Shown piece after piece: positions 1-8,831 of a stretch of 50,086 nucleotides of DNA. The notes beneath the pieces were generated by a model. The model did no database searches and was not told the DNA's origin. It was given only the letters and a program-made list of their open reading frames with translations. The first letter of the stretch is position 1. Every line of letters begins with the position of its first letter. This DNA comes from Desulfobulbus sp. Tol-SR (GTDB lineage: Bacteria; Desulfobacterota; Desulfobulbia; Desulfobulbales; Desulfocapsaceae). Where the stretch lies: NCBI GenBank assembly GCA_000769715.1, contig JROS01000017.1:50265-100350 (forward strand). The letters run 5' to 3'. Both the position numbers and the translations under genes were made by a program.

Positions 1-354
1 GCCCGACACTGGCCGGGTCCCCTCACCCTCATCTTCCCGGCCCGTGCCGATCTCCCGTTTCTGTTGACCGGCGGGACCGGGACCATCGGGGTCAGGATCT
101 CGCCACATCCGGTCGCCCGGGCGTTGGGCAAGGCCTTCGGCCGGGCGATCACCGCGACCAGCGCCAACCTGTCCGACCAGCAGCCGGCCTGCAGCGCCGC
201 CGAGGTCCGGGCCGCGTTCGGCGCCACGGTCGACCTGATCGTCGATGGCGGCAGGACCCCGACCGACTGCTGCTCAACCATCATCGGCGAGCGCGGCGGG
301 GTGTTGCACCTGGTCCGTTCCGGTGCCGCCGCCATCGATCCGGCCGCCGGCTGA
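1..354 (+). CDS. tsaC: L-threonylcarbamoyladenylate synthase (Sua5/YrdC family), 5' end outside window
   Basis: The frame is open from base 1 to the TGA at 352-354, so the N-terminus lies outside the window. The visible 117 residues start with the family's WPGPLTLIF block and continue with a TGTIGVRISPHPVA segment and an ATSANLS segment, both typical of the YrdC fold. The enzyme makes threonylcarbamoyl-AMP from threonine, bicarbonate and ATP, the first step of the t6A37 tRNA modification. Its pathway partner tsaD lies at 13.2-14.2 kb. The short C-terminus with no extra domain fits the YrdC-only form rather than long Sua5, although the missing N-terminus limits that judgement. It converges on ettA with only seven bases between the stops. 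Confidence 0.88.
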   Translation, partial: ARHWPGPLTLIFPARADLPFLLTGGTGTIGVRISPHPVARALGKAFGRAITATSANLSDQQPACSAAEVRAAFGATVDLIVDGGRTPTDCCSTIIGERGGVLHLVRSGAAAIDPAAG

Positions 355-361
355 GGCCCCC

Positions 362-2047
<1,686 letters not shown>

Positions 2048-2286
2048 AGATTCCTTGTGATTGATGAAGTCTTGGCCGGGAGGTCGTGCGTGACCTTCTT
2101 CCCGCGGAAAATGCCGCTTCGGCGTAACGCCGGGATGATACCTGAATTGAGGCGATAAACCAAACACAACAGTGGCCGCCCCGAATATTTCAACCTGCAG
2201 AGGTTACCCTCCTGCTTCCCGGGCCGCCGGGGCAGGGTGATCGATCCGGCCGGACCCTGGTCTTCGCCGGACCGATGCCGGCCGCC

Positions 2287-3597
2287 TCAGTTATTTGGCG
2301 CCACCCCTGTGGGTGAGGTCAGGAACCGGTGGATAGTCCGATAGAGCAGGTGCGGGTCCTTGCTCCCGGCCAGTTCGCGAATGCTGTGCATCGCCAGGGT
2401 GGCGGCACCGATGTCAACCGTCGGCACGCCGATCCTGGCAGCAGTCAACGGTCCGATCGTCGATCCGCAGGGCAGGTCGCTGCGCATGACGAACTCCTGC
2501 AGCGGGACATCGGCCTCGCGGGCAAAGCGTTTGAAGATCGAAGCACTGACGCAGTTTGTGGCATAGCGCTGGTTGGCGTTGACCTTGAGCACCGGGCCGC
2601 CGTTGAGCAGTACCTCATGCTGGGGGTCGGAGCTGTCCTTGAAATTGGGGTGGACGGCATGGGCGTTGTCGATCGACAGCAGGAAGGATCGAGCGAGGGC
2701 TATCCGGCGGGACTGCGGCTCCGGCAGGAGTCGGTCCAGGGTGGCATCGAGAAACGCCCCCCGGGCCCCGGATGACGACACCGAGCCGTTTTCCTCATGA
2801 TTGGCGCAGAACAGCAGGCAGTTGTGGGACAGATCGGCAGCGGTGAGGGCCATGGTCGCCACGTGGCAGCTGAGGAGGTTGTCAAGCCGGCCGGCGGAGA
2901 TGAATTCGCCGTTCACCCCGGTGAAGGCCGGCCCCTGGGTATCGTAGCAGAACAGGTCGAAGCCCGATACGTCGGCGATCTGCAGGGCGGGGTACTGGCG
3001 GCCGAGTTGTTCGAGCAGGATGTCGCGGAAGGCGGGGAGCTGATCGGTCAGGGTCTGGGCGATGATCGGCGCCAGGTGGGTCTGGGGATTGACGCTCCTG
3101 CTGTCGTTGGCGGAACGATCGAAATGCAGCGCCAGGCTGGGAATGACCAGCAGCGGGCGGGCAAAGTCGACCAGCAGGGTCTGCAGCCCGCCGTCGGCCA
3201 TGGTGCAACAGACCCGGCCGGCCAGCGACAGGTCGCGGTCGAACCAGGGATTGAGGAGCGGGCCGCCATACACCTCCATCCCCAGCTGCAGGTATTTCCC
3301 GCTCTGCCTGTCGGCTCGCGGCTTGAGCTGCAGGCCGGGGCTGTCGCTGTGGGTCGCCAGCATCCTGAACCCGTCTTCCGGGGTATTGCCTTCCCCCAGC
3401 CTGAAGGCGATCAGGCCGGCATCGTCGCGCACCAGAAAATAGGAATTGCCGGCGGCCAGGGACCAGCGCTGATCCTCCCGCAACCGGATGAAACCGGCCT
3501 GCTGCAGCAGGTCGGCCAGCGAGGCGACCGCATGGTACGACGAGGTTGCGGCGCGCAGGAATTGAAACAGGGAGGCGTTAAGCTGAGTTTCGTTCAT
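2287..3597 (-). CDS. apeB: M18 family aminopeptidase (aspartyl aminopeptidase type)
   Basis: 436 residues, normal for the bacterial M18 family of dinuclear zinc aminopeptidases that remove N-terminal residues, often acidic ones, in the cytosol. Family landmarks are a HSDSPGLQLK block with the metal-binding His at about 83, GRLDN with the bridging Asp at about 239, HEENGS with the catalytic and metal-binding Glu pair at about 268-269, and a C-terminal block with DIGAATLAMHSIRE containing the last metal His at about 404. The ATG at 3597 gives the usual N-terminus; the frame extends 22 codons upstream without homology. No signal peptide is seen. A hairpin at 3652-3696 separates it from the gene upstream, so it is probably transcribed independently. 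Confidence 0.93.
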   Translation of the reverse strand: MNETQLNASLFQFLRAATSSYHAVASLADLLQQAGFIRLREDQRWSLAAGNSYFLVRDDAGLIAFRLGEGNTPEDGFRMLATHSDSPGLQLKPRADRQSGKYLQLGMEVYGGPLLNPWFDRDLSLAGRVCCTMADGGLQTLLVDFARPLLVIPSLALHFDRSANDSRSVNPQTHLAPIIAQTLTDQLPAFRDILLEQLGRQYPALQIADVSGFDLFCYDTQGPAFTGVNGEFISAGRLDNLLSCHVATMALTAADLSHNCLLFCANHEENGSVSSSGARGAFLDATLDRLLPEPQSRRIALARSFLLSIDNAHAVHPNFKDSSDPQHEVLLNGGPVLKVNANQRYATNCVSASIFKRFAREADVPLQEFVMRSDLPCGSTIGPLTAARIGVPTVDIGAATLAMHSIRELAGSKDPHLLYRTIHRFLTSPTGVAPNN

Positions 3598-3651
3598 CGG
3601 ATCACGTGTGTTGGTTGAGGACGGCAAGCGGCATAAACCTGGGAATACCTG

Positions 3652-3696
3652 AAAAAACGGCACCGAAGGACTTCCGTCAGGATACGGAAGTCCTCC
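3652..3696 (-). terminator. Terminator-like hairpin between the AIM24 gene and apeB
   Basis: Perfect 10-bp inverted repeat (3668-3677 with 3684-3693, 6-base loop), extendable by about three pairs. On the minus strand a run of six T (3657-3652) follows about ten bases after the perfect stem. The T-run is further away than in an ideal intrinsic terminator. It lies downstream of the AIM24-family stop and upstream of the apeB start. Confidence 0.5.
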
Positions 3697-3747
3697 TTGA
3701 GCGTGTCGCGCCGGCTGTCCGAGGGACAGACTTCTGACCTGTCCCGC

Positions 3748-4755
3748 TCAGCGTTCGAACAGGTTTCCGAGCCCCCCGAGAATCGAGCCCTCGCCGCTGG
3801 TCGAATAGCCGGCGTTGTTCTGCGGCGCCGCCTCGTGGATGCGTCCGGCGAGTCGCGAGAAGGGCAGGGACTGCAGCCACACATGTCCCGGTCCCTGCAG
3901 GGTGGCGAAAAAGAAACCCTCGCCGCCGAACAGGGCGGACTTGACCCCGCCGACGAATTCGATGTCGTAGTGCACCGTCTGGGTCAGGGCGACGAGGCAG
4001 CCGGTATCGACCCGCAGCATCTCTCCCGCCTGCAGTTCTTTCTCGACGATGGTCCCGCCGGCATGGATGAACACCATGCCGGTGCCTTCGAGTTTCTGCA
4101 TGATGAAACCTTCGCCGCCGAACAGGGCGACGCCGATCTTTTTCTGGAATTCAACGCCGATGGCGACCCCTTTGGCGGCGCACAGAAAGGCATCCTTCTG
4201 GCACACCAGCTTCTGGCCGTACTGTTTCAACTCCAGGGGGATGATCTTGCCGGGATAGGGGGCGGCGAAGGCCACCTTGCCCTTGCCGCTGCCGGCATTG
4301 GTAAAGACGGTGGTGAACAGGCTCTCTCCGATGATCAGGCGCTTGCCGGCCCCGAGCATCTTGTCCAGCAATCCGCCCCCCGCGTCGGCGGAGCTGCCGT
4401 CACCGAAGACAGTCTCCATCCTGATAAAGTTCGACATGTACATCATCGAGCCGGCCTCGGCCACCGTGCTCTCCTGACTGTCGAGTTCGATCTCGACAAA
4501 CTGCATCTCGTTGCCGAAGATCTGATAATCGATCTCATGGGCCGTGGCCTCGGCGGCGGGCGGGAGCGGCGGCGAGAAAGACGCCGCCGGGGCAAGCAGC
4601 TCCGGGACCCGGGCTATCGGTCGCCAGGCATCGAAACCCTGTCGCCAGACCAGAGTGTCGTGCGAGTAGGAGCCCGCCGCCAGTGATTGCCGCAGATATT
4701 CCTGAGAAAACGGGCCTTGCTGCTGACCGTTGACCGCCACATACCAGATATCCAT
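3748..4755 (-). CDS. GYF_2-AIM24 domain protein (TIGR00266-like)
   Basis: 335 residues in two parts. Residues 1 to about 52 resemble a GYF_2 (DUF4339) domain, with the WYVAVNGQQQGPFS opening and a WRPI turn, a fold that binds proline-rich partners. From about 70 to the end is an AIM24/TIGR00266 beta-prism domain with many glycine-rich strands (for example FGGEGFIMQKLEGTG and FGGEGFFFATLQGPG). The family is widespread and its biochemical role is unsettled. No signal peptide or membrane segment is visible. AAAGG lies upstream of the ATG. It follows an unknown membrane protein gene by 36 bases on the same strand, so the two are probably co-transcribed. Confidence 0.8.
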   Translation of the reverse strand: MDIWYVAVNGQQQGPFSQEYLRQSLAAGSYSHDTLVWRQGFDAWRPIARVPELLAPAASFSPPLPPAAEATAHEIDYQIFGNEMQFVEIELDSQESTVAEAGSMMYMSNFIRMETVFGDGSSADAGGGLLDKMLGAGKRLIIGESLFTTVFTNAGSGKGKVAFAAPYPGKIIPLELKQYGQKLVCQKDAFLCAAKGVAIGVEFQKKIGVALFGGEGFIMQKLEGTGMVFIHAGGTIVEKELQAGEMLRVDTGCLVALTQTVHYDIEFVGGVKSALFGGEGFFFATLQGPGHVWLQSLPFSRLAGRIHEAAPQNNAGYSTSGEGSILGGLGNLFER

Positions 4756-4791
4756 AGGAATAACCTTTGTATTGGATGAATGAAGTGAAGT

Positions 4792-5790
4792 TTACTGAGC
4801 CGGGTCCGGATATTTTTCCTTCAGGGCGTAGAGCTGATCCAGATAGGTTTCCCGTAACTTGAGGTGGCCGCCGCCGCTCTCGATCTCGGAAATCAGCGAC
4901 GATATCGCCTGCTTGAGGTCAATTCCATGACTGTTCGTCCCGTTTTGATTGGCGCGGTCAACGAGGAGAATGGCATAGTAATTGACGATCATCCGTGATT
5001 TCGAATCGCGCCGGAAGAGATACAGCCGTCCCCCCATGGTGTTGAGAAAGAACCCGGAGTAGTCGTAGTAGACCGACTCCGGGATATGAAGGCCCAGTCG
5101 GCTCTTCAGACAGTCCGGCTGATTGGTCAGGCGGAAGAGGGCAGCGACGATGTCCTCATAGGATTCCTTCTCCTGATCGAGTATCCCCTTGATCAGGAGA
5201 ATGTTGTCTTTGCCGATCACCCTGAAGAAGTGGGCGGTGTTCTTGAGGATCGTGAACAGGTCGTCGGTTTCGCGGGTGACAATCGGAGGCTGGGCGGCCA
5301 ATTTCCGGAACAGGCCGGAGAAATGCTCCCCGCTCGATTGCGGGAGATTGAATGATCTGATGTATGGCTGCTGATCGAGATGGGCGTAAAAGGCCTCGAG
5401 CTTCATGCTGTCCCGGGAACACAGCTCTTCCCCGGTCAACACGGTATCCTCGCCTGCAGCATCGTCTGTTTCGGCGGTAGCCTGACCCTGTTTGTCTTCG
5501 CCTGGTACTTCAGGAGTTTCGGCAGTGGCCGGTGTGTCCTTTGCCGGCGGCGCCTGACTCGGAATGATGACTGTTTTGGCCGTATCGGCAGAAGGCGGCT
5601 GAGTGGTCGGCGATGAGGTCTGCCGACCGCCCTGGCCGATCAGTCGCTCGAGGGAGAAGCGGGGATCGTTGCGGGTCAGAAAGGCGAAGGCGGCGACCAG
5701 GAGGACAGCGATCAAGAGGAGCAGATATTTGGCCTTCGATCGTTTCCTGCGACGAGGGCGGGGGGTGGGGTCGTTTTCGGTATGATCCAT
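4792..5790 (-). CDS. Membrane-anchored protein of unknown function
   Basis: 332 residues that I do not recognise as a named family. The N-terminus is short and very basic (RPRRRKRSKAKY), followed by one hydrophobic segment at about residues 25-41 (LLLLIAVLLVAAFAFL), which predicts a single-pass anchor with the rest in the periplasm. Residues of about 55-115 are a low-complexity linker rich in Thr, Ala, Pro, Glu and Asp. The C-terminal region of about 200 residues looks globular and mostly helical. I considered DUF3014, which has the same anchor-linker-helical layout, but could not match its motifs. AAGG precedes the ATG. It is likely the first gene of an operon with the GYF-AIM24 gene. Confidence 0.7.
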   Translation of the reverse strand: MDHTENDPTPRPRRRKRSKAKYLLLLIAVLLVAAFAFLTRNDPRFSLERLIGQGGRQTSSPTTQPPSADTAKTVIIPSQAPPAKDTPATAETPEVPGEDKQGQATAETDDAAGEDTVLTGEELCSRDSMKLEAFYAHLDQQPYIRSFNLPQSSGEHFSGLFRKLAAQPPIVTRETDDLFTILKNTAHFFRVIGKDNILLIKGILDQEKESYEDIVAALFRLTNQPDCLKSRLGLHIPESVYYDYSGFFLNTMGGRLYLFRRDSKSRMIVNYYAILLVDRANQNGTNSHGIDLKQAISSLISEIESGGGHLKLRETYLDQLYALKEKYPDPAQ

Positions 5791-5960
5791 ATTCTTTGCC
5801 TTGCGGTTAATGAGGGTGGCAGCATGGATGGAGCCTGACGGATATGTAGATTTTCGAATTATACTGCAGGGTCAGCATATTGTCACGGCTGAAGAATTTT
5901 GGAGCGGGACAGCGAAGCCATTCGGGATCAGGATCGGATAGGTGAGGCAGCTTTTTCTGC

Positions 5961-5989
5961 TTGACGCGGATACTTGAAGACACTATGCT
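5961..5989 (+). promoter_or_regulatory. Sigma-70 type promoter of ppaC
   Basis: TTGACG (5961-5966), 17 bases, then TATGCT (5984-5989). Transcription would start near 5996 and give a leader of about 90 bases before the ppaC ATG at 6088. The rest of the 297-base gap (5791-6087) shows no gene. Confidence 0.65.
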
Positions 5990-6087
5990 ACCTCGTTAAT
6001 TTTCGAACGAAAAAGATGAGAGGGACCAACTGGTTTTCCAGGAGTTAACCATTTTACATCATACACTTATTTAATGGAGGATTTACG

Positions 6088-7017
6088 ATGACAATTTGTG
6101 TGGTTGGACATTCAAACCCGGATACCGATTCTGTTATGTCGTCAATCGCTCTGGCCGCTCTGTTGAAGGCCCAGGGTAAGGATGCCAAGGCCTGCATGCA
6201 GACCACCGCCGATGCGCTGAATCCGGAATCCAAGATGCTGCTGGGCCAGTTCGGTCTCACCGCCCCCGAACTGCTGACCGACGCCGCCGGCAAGGATATC
6301 GCCCTCGTCGATTTCAGTGATCTCGCCCAGGGGCCTGGCAATCTGGCCTCCGCCAACGTGGTCATGATCGTCGATCACCACAAGATCGGTGATGTCACCA
6401 CCAACAACCCGATCCTGTTCCGCGCCGAGCCCGTCGGCTGTACCGGCACCGTTCTGAACAAGATGTTCAAGGACGCCGGAGTCGCCATCCCGAAAAACAT
6501 CGCCTGCGGCATGCTGGCAGCGATCCTCAGCGACACCGTCAACTTCAAGTCGCCGACCTGCACCGATGACGACAAGGCCGCTGTTGCCGATCTGAAGGGG
6601 ATTGCCGGCGTCGCCAACACCGACGACCTGTTCATGGAGATGCTGAAGGCCAAGTCCTCCGTGGCCGGCATTCCGGCCAAGGACCTGCTGTTCCGCGATT
6701 ACAAGGATTTCGATATGAAGGGCAACAAGGTCGGCGTCGGCCAGCTCGAACTCGCCACCCTCGATCAGGTTGCCGCTGTCCGTGCCGATCTCCTCAAGGC
6801 GATGGCCGACGTGAAGGCCGATGGCCGTCATTCGGTCCTGCTCATGCTCACCGATGTCGTCAAGGAAGGAACCGACCTGGTTGTACTCTCCGACGACCCG
6901 GCCCTGATCGAGAAGGCCTTCAACGGCAAGCTCCAGGGTTCTTCAATGTGGGTTGACGGCATGATGAGCCGTAAGAAACAGACCATTCCCAATCTGCAGA
7001 AGGCTTTCGGCTGCTGA
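6088..7017 (+). CDS. ppaC: Manganese-dependent inorganic pyrophosphatase (family II)
   Basis: 309 residues, the normal size for a family II pyrophosphatase without CBS domains. It hydrolyses pyrophosphate to two phosphates in the cytosol and pulls biosynthetic reactions forward. The N-terminal DHH domain shows GHSNPDTDS (metal ligands His and two Asp), VDFSDLAQ and the DHHKIGDV motif. The C-terminal DHHA2 domain ends with SRKKQ, the substrate-binding loop. A strong GGAGG lies before the ATG. It has its own promoter (5961-5989) and an excellent terminator (7067-7099), so it is a single-gene unit, probably highly expressed. In sulfate reducers such an enzyme removes pyrophosphate from sulfate activation; that application here is inference. 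Confidence 0.97.
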   Translation: MTICVVGHSNPDTDSVMSSIALAALLKAQGKDAKACMQTTADALNPESKMLLGQFGLTAPELLTDAAGKDIALVDFSDLAQGPGNLASANVVMIVDHHKIGDVTTNNPILFRAEPVGCTGTVLNKMFKDAGVAIPKNIACGMLAAILSDTVNFKSPTCTDDDKAAVADLKGIAGVANTDDLFMEMLKAKSSVAGIPAKDLLFRDYKDFDMKGNKVGVGQLELATLDQVAAVRADLLKAMADVKADGRHSVLLMLTDVVKEGTDLVVLSDDPALIEKAFNGKLQGSSMWVDGMMSRKKQTIPNLQKAFGC

Positions 7018-7066
7018 GAGGTAAAAAGAAAATGCGCTGCGGTCAATGCCGCAGCGTCATAGATGA

Positions 7067-7099
7067 GCGGGTCCGGGATGCCGGACCCGCTTTTTTTTT
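7067..7099 (+). terminator. Rho-independent terminator of ppaC
   Basis: Perfect 10-bp stem (7067-7076 with 7081-7090), 4-base loop and nine T at 7091-7099. A second 8-bp hairpin (7035-7042 with 7049-7056) precedes it. It lies 50 bases after the ppaC stop and just before the convergent gene that ends at 7109. The T-run is on the plus side only. Confidence 0.95.
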
Positions 7100-7108
7100 G
7101 TCAACTGC

Positions 7109-8311
7109 TCACTGTTTTCCGCTGCAGATCGGGGCTGCTCCGGCTTGAGGGCGGAGATGACTTTCCGCAACACTCTCTTTGATCCGGCTGATTTTCTCGG
7201 AGACCCGGGGGTCACTCTGAAGGTTGCTGTTCAACCCGATAAACGCGTGCGTATACCGGCTGGCCGCGATCTCACCCGTCTTCATTTTCTCCTGTTGTGC
7301 AAGAATACCGCCGAGTTGTCGTATGATGTCCTCCCGCTCCTGTCCTAGACGACGAACGTACTCGGAATCGGAATTGCCCGAGCGGTTTTGCCGCTGTTCC
7401 TGCCCCAGATGCAACAGGCGTCGATCGATGTTCTCCAATCGTTGCCGTAATCTGATCTGATGCTGCGATTGGTCATGGGCCCAGGGATGTCCGGGCAGCC
7501 AGTCGACAACCAGTTGCCCGAGAAATTTGCCCTGGCTCTGCGTCTGGGTCATCAGGGTCCGGCCGGTAATCTTCGGCGCAATATTGCCCTGGATGTGGTC
7601 GGCGGTAATGAGGATATCGATTTCCGGATGCTGTTTGATCATTTCGACATTCTCGGATGCCGAAAGGGAGGACAGGATGATGACCATGTCGGGGGAGCGG
7701 TCGAGACGCTGCAGCTGCCGGGGGAGAACCTCCCTCCAATCGGCAAGATGTGTTCCCTGCGGCAGACTGGCGCCGGAGCCGGTAAGGCCGATGATTCCGA
7801 TATCAAGCCCGGATCTGGTGATCATCAGTGAAGGAGCGAAGAGCGGCGACCGGTTCCGGTCCACAATATTGGCTGACAGCCAGGGAAATCCCCGGCGGCG
7901 GGAGGCGAGGAGAAAATCGATCCCCGCGGCCAGGTCGTGCGGGCCAACGGCGACTGCATCGATGGCCATCAGTTGCTGTATGTCCATGATGCCGGCGGCG
8001 GTGATCTTTTCGTCGACTGTGACTGGGGCCGCCTTTGGCTTGAAAAGAAGATTGCCGGCATCGAGGATGACGGATGGTGCATCGATTTGCGCTGAAAGAG
8101 CTGAAATCTGAAACGCTTTTTTGGACAGACCGCCCAACCGGTTTGCTCCTCAGCCGCCGCACGGTTCCATCTCACCGAGGGTATTGGCGGAATAAAAGAG
8201 GAGAACCCTATGCCGCGTGGGCGTGTCGGCAGCCGGTGCCGAACTGATCAGCAAGATCTGGACCATCAGTGCGAGAAGCATCGATCCGATATGAAAAGGG
8301 GTGTGCGTCAT
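7109..8311 (-). CDS. Exported UshA/metallophosphatase-like protein with predicted selenocysteine (in-frame TGA at 8152-8150)
   Basis: Read from the ATG at 8311 (AGAGG upstream), the frame gives a Sec signal peptide (residues 1-28, ending SSAPAADT), then YSANTLGEMEPCGG, a TGA at codon 54, and continues without shift into GANRLGGLSKKAF and a further 340 residues. The EPCG-x-x-x-x-LGGL block resembles exported 5'-nucleotidase/UshA-like proteins whose first loop reads EPCGC and NxLGGLARR, so the TGA lies inside a conserved motif. A hairpin matching a bacterial SECIS follows at once. With Sec54 the protein has 400 residues and a Cys51-Gly-Gly-Sec54 motif. The metallophosphatase landmarks are degenerate: DAGN at 84-87, GPHD at 123-126 instead of GNHD, ADH at 237-239 instead of GGH. 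Residues of about 270-370 are highly charged and likely coiled coil; Cys396 is near the end. An ordinary nonsense mutation is the alternative reading. Confidence 0.8.
8121..8152 (-). promoter_or_regulatory. Predicted bacterial SECIS element with its UGA codon
   Basis: On the minus strand the UGA is 8152-8150. A 6-bp stem follows: UUGGGC (8137-8132) pairs with GUCCAA (8126-8121), including one G-U, and closes a 5-base loop GGUCU (8131-8127). The loop starts 18 nt after the UGA. As I remember it, the E. coli fdhF SECIS also has GGUCU in its loop 18 nt after its UGA, and the flanking CGGUUG and CCAA are shared too. Weaker outer pairings (AAAC with GUUU, GCUGA with UCAGC) could extend the structure. 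Confidence 0.78.
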
Positions 8312-8430
8312 CGTGACCTCTAAGGTTGAACCCGGAAAATTGCCGTCTAATGAGTTTAACATCCGGATATATATTAACAAATATCTTATCGTCCGCCGCT
8401 CTCAGCGACGGGCGGGTGCATCTGCATCCG

Positions 8431-8661
8431 TCATTCTTGCTGCACGATCACCCTGCAGGCGAGTCCGTTCATTTCGATCACATCGTCAATGCCCAGCTGT
8501 CGGCCGCGTCGGGTCTCCTGGACACCGTTGACCTGAACCTCGCCGTGTTGAATACGGATCTTGGCTTCAACGCCGTCCTGAACCAGATTGGCGAGTTTGA
8601 GAAACTGGCCGAGGCGGATCGGTGTTCGCACAACAGGTACGTCGGTAATTTCGCGTTGCAT
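8431..8661 (-). CDS. S4-domain RNA-binding protein (YbcJ-like)
   Basis: 76 residues forming a single S4 domain, similar in length and pattern to E. coli YbcJ: LGQFLKLANLV, then AKIRIQHGEVQVNG, ETRRGRQL and a final short strand. This fold binds structured RNA; the specific target is unknown. The ATG at 8661 is preceded by AGAGGT; the open frame upstream of it is not part of the family. It lies 119 bases upstream of the predicted selenoprotein gene on the same strand and could share its transcript. The 119-base spacer (8312-8430) holds no gene. Confidence 0.85.
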   Translation of the reverse strand: MQREITDVPVVRTPIRLGQFLKLANLVQDGVEAKIRIQHGEVQVNGVQETRRGRQLGIDDVIEMNGLACRVIVQQE

Positions 8662-8707
8662 TCTACCTCTGATTGGGAAAGTTTGATCACATCCGTGCAT
8701 GGTTTTT

Positions 8708-8737
8708 CTGACATTCGGTAAAGAATTCGAGTATAGT
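8708..8737 (+). promoter_or_regulatory. Sigma-70 type promoter upstream of gabD
   Basis: CTGACA (8708-8713), 18 bases, TATAGT (8732-8737). It points towards gabD, leaves a leader of about 90 bases, and lies between the divergent S4 gene and gabD. Confidence 0.55.
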
Positions 8738-8776
8738 ACCTGCGTATCTGGATGCAAGGCTGAAAAGAGAGCTCGC

Positions 8777-8809
8777 GTTGTGTGCTGCATGCACAACAGG
8801 GCTTTTTTT
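8777..8809 (+). terminator. Terminator-like hairpin in the gabD leader
   Basis: GTTGTG (8777-8782) pairs with CACAAC (8792-8797); seven T follow at 8803-8809, about five bases after the stem. It lies between the predicted promoter and the gabD start, so it could attenuate gabD. The stem is short and has a bulge when extended. Confidence 0.35.
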
Positions 8810-8831
8810 ATTCTATGCTATGAGGGAAGAC

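Noticed and set aside
7109..8311. Two separate genes or a simple pseudogene at the in-frame TGA
   Set aside because: The two parts are in the same frame, the TGA lies within one conserved motif, the downstream part has no good start codon with a ribosome site, and a SECIS-like hairpin follows.
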